From Madurella fahalii (taxonomy: Eukaryota > Ascomycota > Sordariomycetes > Sordariales), in the NCBI GenBank assembly GCA_029876055.1, contig CM056875.1, positions 6,659,001 to 6,723,000 on the forward strand: a stretch of DNA of 64,000 bases. Direction: 5' to 3'. The notes beneath the pieces were generated by a model. It had not been told where the DNA came from and made no database searches. It was given only the letters and a program-made list of their open reading frames with translations. Numbering within the stretch: the first letter of the stretch is position 1; the number at the start of each line of letters is the position of its first letter. The position numbers and the translations under genes were made by a program. Shown one piece after another: positions 24,784-36,547 of this stretch.

Positions 24784-25985
24784 ACGCTCTTTTGCAGCGC
24801 CCACGCTCCTCCACAGCAGAGCTCCTAGTTGCCCTCGCTGCCCCTCCCGTGCCGCAGACTGGCTAGGTATTGCTACCCCCTTATCTCGCACCTCCCGAGC
24901 TGCCTGACGGCGGTAAGCGCTAGACTCACGCTTACCCAATGGGCTCGTTGACCGATTGCTCCTTTATAACGCCTTCCGAGCGCTGCGCCTGACAAGCGCT
25001 AGAGCTACCCTAACGGCCCGGCAGAGGTCCCTTCCAGGCGAGCGCTTGCGCCTCCCTGGCTCCCGCGTACAGGCCCACCGAACAGAGATACTGCTTAAGA
25101 GCAGGCCTACTCACGCGTTATCGTACAAGATCAACGCTCTTTTGCAGCGCCCACGCTCCTCCACAGCAGAGCTCCCGGTTGCCCTCGCTGCCCCCTATCT
25201 CGTATCCCCCAAGTTGCCTGACGGCGGTAAGTGCTGGGCTTACACTTACCCAATGGGCTCGTTGACTGATTGCTCCTTTATAACGCCTTCCGAGCGCTGC
25301 GCCTGGCAAGCGCCAGAGCTACCTCAACGGCCCGGCAAAGGTCCCTTCCAGGCGAGCGCTTGCGCCTCCCTGGCTCCCGCGTACAGGCCCACCGAACAGA
25401 GATACTGCTTAAGAGCAGGCCTACTCACGCGTTGTCTCTCAGGACCCAAACGCTCTTTTGTAGCGCCCACGCTCCTCCACAGCAGAGCTCCCGGTTGCCC
25501 TCGCTGCCCCCTATCTCGTATCCCCCAAGTTGCCTGACGGCGGTAAGTGCTGGGCTTACACTTACCCAATGGGCTCGTTGACTGATTGCTCCTTTATAAC
25601 GCCTTCCGAGCGCTGCGCCTGGCAAGCGCCAGAGCTACCTCAACGGCCCGGCAAAGGTCCCTTCCAGGCGAGCGCTTGCGCCTCCCTGGCTCCCGCGTAC
25701 AGACCCACCGAACAGAGATACTGCTTAAGAGCAGGCCTACTCACGCGTTGTCTCTCAGGACCCAAACGCTCTTTTGTAGCGCCCACGCTCCTCCACAGCA
25801 GAGCTCCCGGTTGCCCTCGCTGCCCCCTATCTCGTTCCTCCAGGGTTGCTTGACGGCGGTAAGCGCTGGGCTCACGCTTACCCAATAGACTCGTTGACCG
25901 ATTGCTCTTTTTAACGCCTTTTAAGCGCTGCACCTTTTAAGCGCTAGAGCTACCCCAACGGCCCAGCAGATCTTGCCTAATAGAG
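24784..25985. repeat. Internal tandem repeats of D, 316-bp unit
   Basis: CGCTCTTTTG recurs at 24784, 25134, 25450 and 25766 (spacings 350, 316, 316). The units include TTGACTGATTGCTCCTTTAT and GAGCGCTTGCGCCTCCCTGG and are almost identical between the last copies. The ~100-residue plus frames they contain are repeat-derived, with no known domain. Confidence 0.9.
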
Positions 25986-26585
25986 GGTCTCCCTCTATAG
26001 GACTTCTTGCAGCTCTCAAGGATTTCTCGCAGCTCTCAAGCAGCGAACTCAATCCTGCCTAGCAGAGGGGCTCCCTCCTGCACAGGACTTCTTGCGGCTC
26101 TCAAGCAGCAATAACGTAGCTCCTAGACGTAAGCTAATCATAGGCAGTATACTGCCCTACTGCAAGCACTTGGATAATCGAAACAGAAAGTAGTCAGGCC
26201 TGACTAAATAGTACGTCACTCGACGATTGAAGGAACTGCTTCTTACATTACGTCATCTTTCTTCTCTTGCATTTTTGCGTGGTCCTAGCGCGTGCGGGGT
26301 AGCTGCGTAGCTTAGTAACTGAACTTTGCGAATAACGTCATCTTGACACTCAGTAGGCTAGCCGAATCTTCGAAGTGGTTTGACTTCCTCGCTCGCTGCA
26401 ACTGAGGTGCTTAAGAGAAGCGAAGATCGTGGTGCTAGAGGCAGTAGAAGCGAAGAACAGTTGCAGGGACTGTGCTGTATAGCGTCTGCGATAGCTTCTG
26501 AGCTAGGGAGTCGCTGTTCGTAAGCTGTACGCTCCTTCGGCGAATCTCCTAACGGTCCCCCGCCCTAAGGGTAGAGAGTTCAACG

Positions 26586-26800
26586 TGTCAGATCGAAAAT
26601 TGGGATTGCTGTGAGAAAAGGAGAGTGAAAGGATGATTCGCATTGAAGGAGCGGCGTCTGCGCAGCTATCGCTTCTAAGGAGGTGGTAGGTGACAGTGTT
26701 GAACTCTGAACGTTCCAAAACTTCCGGCGAAGCCGGTAATTTATAGGCCCCTGACCCTGGCAGTGCCCCGCCTGCACCTGACACCCTCCTGCACCTGACA
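26586..26800 (-). repeat. 5' LTR of D with TATA and transcript-start signature
   Basis: On the minus strand it contains TATAAA (26740-26745) and, 32 nt downstream, AGAGTTCAA (26699-26707). The latter is the exact complement of the primer site at 26575-26583. Confidence 0.9.
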
Positions 26801-26805
26801 GTCGA

Positions 26806-28060
26806 GTAGTGCTCGGGCTAGTTACAGGTATAGCAGTGTTGTTGCTGCTTGTCTGCCCTCTCCGGTACTAGGGGGTTGGACGGCCCTGATAGACAATTCC
26901 TAGCGATATGGCCCTCCTTTCCGTAGTTATAGCAGACAACGTTGTGCCCTAGTCGCGTTAGCGGGGCTTGAATACTCCTATTACCTAGTTCGAGGGCGGT
27001 AGGGGGTCGCGGCCGGGAGCGGTAGCCCGACGTTCTTTCGGCTTACTAACTGTCTTCGATCTGCCGAGCGGTACTTACCAGCTACTGGTATGTAGCTGGC
27101 AAGGTACTGTAGCAGGTGATTGCCAGGTGAATCTCCTTACGGAACTTCGGGAGGAGGCCGATTATCCATTGACTTTCTTTTATCTAGTAGGGGAGGTTAG
27201 TAGTGATAGTCGTATATCGACCTACGAATTCTATAACCATTTCGTCGTTGCACTGACGTAGGTTATTAAGCTACGTAGCTGTAGAAAGGGTATATATCTC
27301 CGGGTCCGAGAGCTGGCTATAAAGGAATTCAACGAGTTCTTCCTATGTAACTAGGGTGAGGTCGAAGGCAGGATCATTTTCCCTCTCGCTAATGTAGTTG
27401 ACCCAAGTATTCTTTAGGGTCCTACGGAGGTAGCTTACTGTATATATAACGTAGTCGCTACTTAGAACGTTGCTAATAAGGGCGAAGTTCGCCTTATAGT
27501 CGAAGAGGAAATTGTGAAGGGTAGTCGCGCTGGATCTATTGTATATAGGATAGGTGAGTGCCGGGGTCTTCTAAGTTACTCCTCCTAGTACGACTACTCC
27601 GAGCTACTGGGGCGTTATGCCTACGGGGCTCGTAAGAGTAGGGTTAGGGGGGTCAAGAGAGCCTCCCGGGAAGGATATACCGTTGAGTGAGACAGAGGTT
27701 CGGGCTCCGGAATAGGTTAGTCTCGGAGGAGCAGCTCTAGCTCAGCTCTCTTATAGCGTAGCGTTACCTGTCTTCGAGCGATAGCGATCTCCTCATCAAG
27801 TCGTTACTCCTCCTCTAGTAGTCGCTACTAGCATTTAGGCGGCAGCGTACCCGGTTACACTGTAGGGGAGCGGCTAGCAAGCGGATCATCCGTAGGTAGG
27901 CGTCCTTAGATTATACTAAGGGGATTAAGGACTTGAGCGTCGGGAATCTCAGGGATATTAGGGAGTTGAGCGCTGCTAGAAGGCTGGCTATTTGACGTAA
28001 GCGAGCCTTCTGTTTCGTTTGCAAGCTGATTGAGAGTAGCGTGTTGACGCTTTAGTGCTA
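26806..28060 (-). pseudogene. Element A gag remnant with zinc knuckle
   Basis: Capsid-like helical text on the minus strand includes ATTLHNFLFDYKANFALISNVLSSDYVIYTVSYLRR (split here: ATTLHNFLFDYK, then ANFALISNVLSSD), TWVNYISEREND and NNLRQCNDEMVIEFVGRY. The nucleocapsid knuckle is at 26893-26934: CYNYGKEGHIARNC. The second cysteine of the CCHC motif is tyrosine (TGC to TAC, RIP type). The frame would run on into protease if D were absent. Confidence 0.8.
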
Positions 28061-28107
28061 TACTCGTCCCGGACGGTCTAGTCGCCCGGAAGGCAAAGAG
28101 TTCAACG

Positions 28108-28466
28108 TATAAAGATCAAGGATCCAAGGGTAGTAAGACCAGAGTATCTAGGTACAAGCAGTGTATGCGTAACATAGGAGTAGAGTACTCGTTAGGGGTT
28201 GAGTAGTGGTCTCATTGAACTCTGCCTCTCTCCTAAGCTCTGTCTCCCGCCCTCCTTCTTATGCCCGTAACAGTATCGCTAGGGCTTACTTCCTTGCTCT
28301 ACTGCTTTGTCGTCCTCCTTGCTGGTACGCTCCTTCGACGCTCATCTGACGCGCTATTTATACCATTCCAGCTTAGTGCTGTTATTGCTTTTGAGGCTCG
28401 CTTACGCTGTAGCTCCGAGGCTTCCGGACCACGCTTCACACTGGCCCCGCTCAGCCGGTCCTCACA
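28108..28466 (-). repeat. 5' LTR of element A
   Basis: 359 bp. The minus-strand end reads TATA in place of the expected CACA (TGTGAGG to TATAAAG on plus), i.e. RIP. It contains AGAGTTCAA on minus at 28215-28223. Confidence 0.9.
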
Positions 28467-28599
28467 GCGGCAAGAACGGTGCCAAAACCATTGCTTTCGC
28501 GATCTCCTATTTACTACACTCTCCCAGCAACAACGTCACTCAGTACCACCCGGATCCGAGGGAACCTAAATACTTCACTCGCTATAAAGGGTTTCCCTA

Positions 28600-31500
28600 C
28601 GACGTCTCTGAATAAGTGAATCGTAGCCCCATTCTGTTATACTTACTGAGTTACTTCATTTTTCGCTTACCGTTAAGATATCCGATTACGATAATAATTC
28701 TGACCCAACCGAATTCCAGGAAATTAGTACGGAAGCCGACTGTTTAGCAGGTATTAACCTCGACCCTTAAGGAAGATCGTGATTTAGCCGGTATAAGTCA
28801 TTTTATACTATCGCCGAAGATGATAGTAAGCCTAATACCTAGTAAAATCGCCGTACCGATAAAGGGAAAGAAAAGAAAGACCCTCTATATAAAGTCAACA
28901 AGCTCTTTAAGAACTCTAGTCTATTTGCTGAAGCTGGTAAGGCTATAGAGTCTCTAAACTACCTATTATCTGCCTAGTTGGAGTACCGGAATACGATAAG
29001 CCTTACCCTACTGGAATGACATATATGATCAGTAGATAATAAGATCGATATATTGACTAATACCGTTAATAATATAGTGAAGACCCTTAGCGATGTCGAT
29101 AAGTGCCTCTAGGCTCTAATAGGTGATATCCCGAGCCTTAAGAAGAATCGTTGGCTGTTGTACCTTCGTAGACAATTACTAGAGACACTCTTTAATATTA
29201 TAGGCGAATTGGCTAGAGAGGTAACTGACAGGACTTCTAATTACAGCTAAACCGTCTTTATAATTCTAGAGGAAGGTATCGGCCTGGGTATCCGAAGCAA
29301 CCTCGATATAGGTGCTCGAGAGAATTTTAAACGTCGGAATATCAATTTCGCAGATCCAGTCGACGATTATCGCGAGTAGTCGGCCGAGATATCCCACTGT
29401 AGTTCCTCGATAGGGCATTCGACCTGTATTAAAAGGGAAGATATCGGACAGTTCAATCTATATTACGACGACCCCGATAACGCAAGTATGGTCATCGATA
29501 GTAAGCAAATCATCTTCACTAATATATTCTCCTTTATCGATCGTCTAGATTCCTTCCTCGAAGATAAGGATACCCGGTACGACGTTAAACGCTAGATCCT
29601 CAATACGTTCCTGATACTGCTTGCAGGCAAAGTGTTGCTCTAGTAGAACAATGAGCTCGACCTAGGTATAAAGAAGCGATTGAGATCCTATAGTATCAAC
29701 TACGTTAAGGAAGAATTGGCCAAGCACTTTAAGCCTAATAATGTAATAGCAAATTGTAAATACAACTCGAGTATCCTAATACTTAAGGACATTGTAGCCG
29801 ACGAGTTAGCACTTAATGCCTTCGTATGCTAGATGCTTCGTTATATCCATGTGATAGGCACGTTCCAAGTGGATAGCAGTAATTAGGGCGGTATAATGAC
29901 CTAAATCTAGTCTAGAATAGATCTCTATATCAAGCGATACTTACTAGTACCTAAGGACTCCTAAGATCTTTCCTAGTATATAAAATTGATCGACGAGAGT
30001 AAGGCCGTCCTTCTATTAGCGGCCGACGACCGTTATCCTGACCTACACTATAAGAAAAATAGGCTCTTGTTAAGTAAACACGACGACGAGGTATATAAGT
30101 CGTCTCTATACTCGTCTTCTTCTTATCATTCTACATCTAGCTTCTCGTATGCCTTTATAAAGTTATTTAACTATAATGAGCACAATAGATCCGATCGATA
30201 TAACCGCAATTGCCGCAACCGGGACCGCCGCGACTGGGACCGTTGCAATGATCATCGCGATAACCGGTGTAATTACAATAGGTACGACCGCGACTGCCAC
30301 CGAGATAGCGACTGCTACTGCGATTGTAACTACTATAACTGTAATTGTGACTACGACTGTAACTGCAACTGTTATAACCGAGCTTATATTATATAGGATG
30401 AAGCTGTATTAAATAGCGACACCGATAACAAGTATTCGATCAGCTCCTACAGTATATCGGAATACGGATCGATGAGTAAATCCGAGGTAGTATATGTTAT
30501 AATCGACTTTTGCAAGACTTACTATAAATGCTATAGGTAGTTTGATAAGACGGAGGAAAAGATAGCCTATATTAAATCATATAAAGGTTATCATCAGACC
30601 GTTTTATAATCATTCTACTAGTTCTATAGGAATAATGCCGATCCGATTTATCGAAGCTGTAGATACTATAAATCGGTCTTCGAATCTCGTAATACACTCT
30701 TCTACTACCTCAAGATCTGCGATACAACTAGGAAGAGCGAAATCAAGGTCTTTCCCTCTGCTATAAGCGATAAGGACCTCAATAAACCTATATCGACTAC
30801 TCTATCCGACAAGTAGCCTCTAGAAGTCTTTATCGCCTAGTTCTTTAAAGTCGAAGAAGTCCCTACCTTACCTACTATAGATATAGATAATATGCTACTC
30901 TCGAGCTATACTTATTTGAGAATTCTAGTACGAGCCGGCCTAGAAACCGAAAACGTCGAAATCTATATCGATCTAGGGATAAGCCGTTCGATTATTAGCG
31001 TTAATTTCCTATATACCCTCAATTATATAATTGAATATTGTAAAGGCAAGGTTAAAGGTGTTAACGATAGCCCCATTAGGCTTAACAAGTAGGTAACCTT
31101 CTCTTTCTTCCTACCTAGGGAGAAGGGCCTTAATAGTTAACCGACCCTAATAAAGTTCACTAAATCAGTATAGGTTATAGATTATTTGGACCTAAACTTA
31201 CTCCTAGACAACGACTTCTTAGTCCTATACTAGGTAGATATCGACTATAGCATTAATAAAGTACGGTTCAGTGGTATTAATTTCTCCGCTAATTTCCAGG
31301 TATGCGCCTAGGTGGTACCATGCGTCCGGAAGGTCAAAACTACATAGAAAATCACCCTGTTGCCGTATTAGGAAGCATATATCTCTATCGACTATAAGCC
31401 CCTTCTAGCGAACCGTCTATTTATATTCAAGTCCGCCTACAATACCGTCTTTAACGTAGTTGTAGATACGAAGATGCCTAAGATCGTAGCCGTTAAAAAC

Positions 31501-34500
31501 CCTACTAACAGTATAGTCGTTATCGATAAACACTTCCTAGTCGGAAAAATCGAAGATACAGTCGATAGCGGTTTCTTTACTAGTTCGTAGACCAAAGCCC
31601 TTTTACCCCTGATAATCGCGACAGCTCTTATAGCTAGTACTGGGCCCGTTGCCACTACTACTGATATCGACTCTACCGAGATCATTACCAACGCGGCGGC
31701 TGTACCCGTTATTAGCACCGAATTCGAACTGTCGGACTCGGCCCGCGTCACGACTACCAAGAGACTGCAATCGCTATACAACCCCGCCGACTAGGTAACT
31801 CCTAGCAATTCGACCACTATAGAACTGACCGAGTTCCCTCTTAGCGACTTTGTCTATTAAATTACCCAAATACTTTCTTTAGACCCAATTGAATTCCTAG
31901 ACGGCCTTATCATGACCGATGATACTAACAAGCTTGTTATACCGGAAAAACAATTACAACTAGGCATCAAAGTGCCCAACGACTTGTCTGGGCTAGAGAT
32001 TATTATAAAGGAGGATATCTATGTATATACGGGTAATAAAGTAGCTGCTAAAAGGCTGATCAAGGTTATCGAGAAATACCCTATTGTCCAGGTCGATACC
32101 GGTATAATTAAGATGCCTGAGAAGGATATAATGAAGATCCCTTTAGTTGAGAGTTAGTAATACCAGCACGTTGCCGCCCGCTCCAATCTAATTGGCTATC
32201 GAAAGTATAAGGTCTTAGATAGAATCTTTAGAGGACTTCATAATTAAGGTAAGATAAGCTGGGTCTGGAAAGCTATGCCATTCGCTTACCTAGTTTTCGT
32301 GGTATAGTGTACTGTTAAAGGCGTATAAAAAGGCCGAGTTATGATCGATCTACACCCTCTTAATAAGGTTGTTGTGCCCGACAACTACCTTCTACTGCTA
32401 CAGTCAGAATTAATCGCTTACCTTCGAGGAAAGAAATATATTATAGCGATCGATGCTACGTAGTTCTTCTATTAATTCAGCGTTTACCCGCCTCATAGAG
32501 ATCAGTTTACCGTTATCAGCCCCGAGGCCTCGAGTGATCTAATGTCTGTCTAATAGGCTTCCGTAACTCCCTCGCCTATGTATAGCGGTATATAGACCGG
32601 TTGTTCTAGGACTACCGGTACTATATCAGAGCGTATATCGACGATATCATTATTTTCTCAGACAATTTAGAGGACTATATTCGCTACCTTAATACCGTTT
32701 ATAAGATATTCTAGGAGAAGAATATCTCTATTTTACTAACGAAGTCCTAGGTAGATTATCCGAATATAGAATTACTGGGATTCCGTATCGACGCTCTAAG
32801 CCTATCGTCGACCGCGGAACGTGTTGCTGCCTTTAAGAACTTGGTATTTCCGAGCTAACTAAAGGCCCTAGAGTAGTTCCTCGGTACTACCGGCTTCTTT
32901 CGCCACTTGATTCCATACTTCGCTTAGGTATCCTAACTACTGTAGGCCCGAAAGATCATTCTTCTAGTGGAAGGTCGGAAACTAGGTAAAGTCAGCGACG
33001 GTAATCCCGGTAAACGAGCTAACTATATAACGAAGACCACCTTCGAGCCTACCGAAACCGAAAAGCTCTCCTTCGAATCAATTATCAATATAATCTATAA
33101 TAACCCGATAGTCCTCTATCACTTCGATCTGGATAAAACACTCTTCTTACAAATCGACAGCTACCTTAAGTAAGGCTTCAGTACAATAGTATACTATTTA
33201 AAAGACGACATCTAGGACCTAGCTATACCGATCCTATCTATATAAGTTCAGCCTATAATATTTCTAAGCCAGTATCTTACCAAGCTAGAGATATGATACA
33301 GACCATCTAAACAGGAAGTTATCTGCCTTATATAGGCAGTTAAGAAGCTTTATACAATAGTCTACTCTTCTAGAAAGCCTATTATCGTCTTTACCGACTA
33401 TTCGGCAACGAAAGGTATTGTAGAACAAACTACTCTGTTTACTACGTCAACAGACCGAGGAAACAGGAGGCTCATCAATACCTCGGTTTACTTATCGCAG
33501 TATAACCTCAAGGTATACTATCTGCCCGGCCGATTGAACTTCGTCCCTAATGCCCTAAGCCGTCTAATAGCCCTATAAGATCCCTCGAAAGACGATCGCG
33601 AGGATGGTGAAGCCGTACTCGACAACATTTAACTCGCCTTCGCTGAGATGCAAATAGACACAGTACTTAAACAAGAATTTATCGACGGCTATAAGGCAGA
33701 TACTAAATACGCTATAACAATTGAAGCCCTTACCGACAGCGCCGTTAAAGGTAGTGGTAGAGTCTTTTCGAAGCGCAGGTGCCTATTCGAGTACATCGAC
33801 GACTTGCTTTACAATATCCGCCCTAACAGTATATGAAGCCTCTACATTCCTCACCTACTTATAAAGCAATTACTAGCGTTAGCCCACAATAAAAAATATC
33901 ATTTTAGACGCAATAAAATATTATATGACTTACAAGGTTTGTCTATTCGACAGAAAATCTATTTAGTTAAGAAATACGTCCAATACTGCCCTATCTATTA
34001 GTTTAACCAAACTGACTGCAAGGCTCCCCTAGGCAATTACCAACCAATCCGCCTAAGCAATACACTCCCGATAAGAGTTATCGTTATCGACTTTATCGTC
34101 GGTCTACCTACAATCAAGGTAGAAAGTTCGCTGTAGTAAGTTAAAGATTTCCTTGAATTTAACTCCCTAATAACAGTCTCTTACAAATCGTCTAAACACA
34201 CTCTCCTACTTCCTAGCTGTTTAACCTACACCGTATAAGACTGGGGCTTCGTCTTAATAAGACAGTTACTACTGTCGGACTAGAGTATACCATCTATAAT
34301 TATCTCTAATCGCGATCGCAAATTTACATCGGCATTATAGAAAGGCATTTAGCACACTCTAGGCACAAAGCTACTTATAACGGCTATATACTACCTACAA
34401 AGCGAAAGGCTAGCCGAATACAAAAATTAGACTATAGAAATCGCTCTACGATTTTTCAACTTCGAGAATCCAGAGGTAAACTAGACTGATATACTACCAC

Positions 34501-35400
34501 TACTACAATAGTACCTTAACAGCAGTTATTCCGACCTAGCGCAGACATTGCCATACAAATTACTCTATAGCTTCAAGCTATCCGGACCGCTCAAAGCGAT
34601 CACAATACCGCAAATGACCCCAGCCGATCTACTTATCTTATACAAGTTCTTTCAGTAAGACACTCAATTGGCAATAGACTTTGCTGCCGCCGACACGAAG
34701 AAACGCTATAATCAAGGCCATAAGCCCCAGGAATACAACGTCGGTAATAAGGTTTACCTATACCTACACCGCAGTTACTATCTCCCTAGGAACCCATCCT
34801 ATAAGTTCTCTTAACAACATACAGGACCGTTCACTGTAATACGTCGTATCGGCCACCTAGCATACGAACTCGACTTCCCTCCGGAAATGAAACGTATCTA
34901 CCCCGTTATTTCAATCGTACACCTATCGCCAATATCTCCAGACAGAGATCCTTTCGACCGTATCGTCCCACCGCCCGGACCTGTTGATGACAGCCAATTC
35001 AGTACTGACGACGGCGAAACAAGCAACTTCTACGAGGTTAAGATAGTACTCAAGTATAGGCAAGGATGTAACGGTACCTTAAGCTACCTCATTAAATAGA
35101 AAGGATAGGATAACTAGTATAACGTTTGGAAAACCACCTACCAATTGAGATATATCTAACCACTTATCGACGAATACCACGTACGTTACCCGTTAACGAC
35201 AACGAGAACCCCCGGCAAGCGTAGTCGGCCTCGGAAGACTAATCTTCCGGACCACTCCCCTGATATAGAACTGGCAGCCAAGGAGAACGAAAAGGCACAG
35301 CCTATACGTCGAAGCAGTAGGCGCCTGATAAACAAAGTAGCGCTTCCGTAAGCCGATGGCAGTAATTAACGAGGATATCGATAGAGATATCTTCTGAGGA
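28600..35400 (+). pseudogene. Element C gag-pol remnant with chromodomain
   Basis: Gag text (KTLSDVDKCL, GDIPSLKKNRWLLYLRRQ) runs from about 29.07 kb. A basic/Asn-rich C-terminus rich in NRN/DRD repeats is at 30170-30400. The protease region is near 30950 (VEIYIDLGISRSIISVNFL; DSG reads DLG). RT is at 32340-33000 with VMIDLHPLNKVVVPDNY and an intact AYIDDIIIFSDN at about 32632-32667. The RNase H tether region is at 33100-33570 (YHFDLDKTLFLQID, KPIIVFTDYSATKG, VPNALSRL). Integrase is at 33.85-34.7 kb (GLPTIKVESS, SNRDRKFTSALWKG). A chromodomain-like end is at 35020-35150 (VLKYRQGCNG, LSYLIK*KG*DN*YNVWK). TAG stops are pervasive, so it is non-functional. Confidence 0.88.
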
Positions 35401-35469
35401 TATAACACCAAAAATAGGCGTTTTAAGAGGTAGTGAGGACACTACGTTTTTTCTCTGTAGCCCGGCATT

Positions 35470-35658
35470 TGATGCCGGAATATATAAATTAGATAAAGAG
35501 ATTAGATAAGAGTTGGTTTATACGCACAACGCGATACATACCCCGCTATAGATAAAACCCACTATAGCCAGACCTCCCACTCTTCTTCTACAATCTCCAC
35601 AATCAATCAATGACCTCTTTTACTACACTTCTAGCCCTTAGCTCTCTTTCCTGTATCA
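35470..35658 (+). repeat. 3' LTR of C
   Basis: 189 bp, uninterrupted. Comparing it with 16922-17379 exposes the exact limits of solo LTR B2. Confidence 0.92.
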
Positions 35659-35663
35659 GGCAT

Positions 35664-36187
35664 AGTAGCATCTCTACAAATAGTAGAACTGGCTACAACA
35701 GGAACATATGGTTATAGCTATACCTAAGGCCTTTCTTGGCCCTAATTTAGATCTTTTACCCTCTAGGGTCTTAGCCTTGCCTAGAGCTTTACTCCGCTTT
35801 TTGGGCTTGCCACCATTAGAGCCACCCTATTACATTCATTGACTATTGTTTTGTTCCCCCCATTACTACCAGGGCTAACTTCGCTATCAAAAGTGTCCTC
35901 CTAATAGGCCTCTTTACTACCTTTTATAGTAGCGAAGGAAGGGCCAAACGCGCCTTTTACTATCCGGTAGCTACCTGGTCTACAGGCTCTTGTTGACTGC
36001 TTTACCTCCTCCCGAAAGTTGTTAGCTACCTCTCGGTAGGTCAGGATTAACTGCGATGCCCTTACTCCTTTTACTAGCTTATAGGCTGTAACCTAGTGAC
36101 TTATAATCGGCTTTACTATATCAGTGAAATCCTGGAACTAGGCGCTTATCGATAGAGCCTTAGAAACTTTCTTCCTTTAGACGTTAG
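35664..36187 (-). pseudogene. Copia B gag, C-terminal part with zinc knuckle
   Basis: The minus frame contains a basic linker (KPKKRSKALGKAKTLEGKRS) and CCSQFYYL, which joins across element C to RCYYAFLELVPEGF at 16921. This recreates a CCHC knuckle region. It is interrupted at 36187 by A2. Confidence 0.7.
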
Positions 36188-36547
36188 TGTGAGAGTCAAG
36201 GACCTAAGGGTAGTAGGACCAGAGTGCCAGGGTACGAGCAGTGTACGCGCAATGTAGGAGCAGAGTACTTGTTAGGGGTAGGATAGTGGTCTCATTGAAC
36301 TCTATCTCTCTCCTAAATCCTGTCTTCTATCCCCCTCTTTATACCCTACGATGATAGCGTCTAGGCTTACTTATCCCACTCGTTATCCCGTTATCGACCT
36401 TACTTATATACTCCTTCGACGCTCCTCTGATACGATATCCTCGCTCTTCTAGCCTAGCGTTATTGTTACTTTTACGACCCCGCCGGTACTGTAGCTTCGG
36501 GGCTTCCGTCCTATGTCCATACCGACCTTATCCAGCCGGTCCTCATA
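36188..36547 (-). repeat. 3' LTR of A2
   Basis: 360 bp. The minus strand contains TATAAAGAGGGGG upstream of AGAGTTCAA; a purine-rich tract adjoins at 36548-36566. Confidence 0.88.

Larger units (their letters stand above)
23974..26800 (-). mobile_element. Non-autonomous LTR retrotransposon D (TRIM/LARD-like), youngest insertion
   Basis: Two 215-bp LTRs (23974-24188 and 26586-26800) that I read as identical base for base, with GTCGA on both outer sides (23969-23973 and 26801-26805). The internal 2.4 kb has no gag or pol resemblance and is largely tandem repeats. On the minus strand the primer site TTGAACTCT lies two bases inside the 5' LTR (26575-26583), the same sequence and spacing as in element A. 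The 3' LTR is preceded by a short purine run (AAGCAAGGGGGAG). The element lacks the RIP damage of its host A. It presumably relied on proteins supplied in trans. Confidence 0.9.
17607..28466 (-). mobile_element. Ty3/gypsy chromovirus A, interrupted by element D
   Basis: Two 359-bp LTRs (17607-17965 and 28108-28466) start TGTGAGGACC on the minus strand. GCGGC occurs on both sides (17602-17606 and 28467-28471). On the minus strand a polypurine tract (GGAAGGAGGGAGG) stands just before the 3' LTR, and a primer site TTGAACTCT lies two bases after the 5' LTR (28097-28105). Order on minus: gag with zinc knuckle, protease, RT, RNase H, integrase, chromodomain, then an unusual plus-strand spliced frame before the 3' LTR. 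D splits gag from protease. Confidence 0.93.
16922..35658 (+). mobile_element. Ty3/gypsy retrotransposon C, interrupted by solo LTR B2 and element A
   Basis: Both 189-bp LTRs begin TGATGCCGG and end TATCA/GTATCA. The 5' LTR is 16922-17379 once the B2 insertion is removed; the 3' LTR is 35470-35658. GGCAT duplications flank the element (16917-16921 and 35659-35663). The internal region resumes at 28467 after element A. One plus-strand gag-pol, riddled with TAG, runs to about 35400. C sits inside copia B between its gag knuckle and protease, and B's frame reads straight across if C is removed. Confidence 0.92.

Noticed and set aside
25270..25933. ~100-codon plus ORFs repeated within D
   Set aside because: They arise from the tandem units and change frame between copies; no signal of protein-level constraint.
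24784..25985. Regular repeats suggesting a CRISPR-like array
   Set aside because: Units are 316 bp and contiguous without unique spacers, inside an LTR element of a eukaryote.
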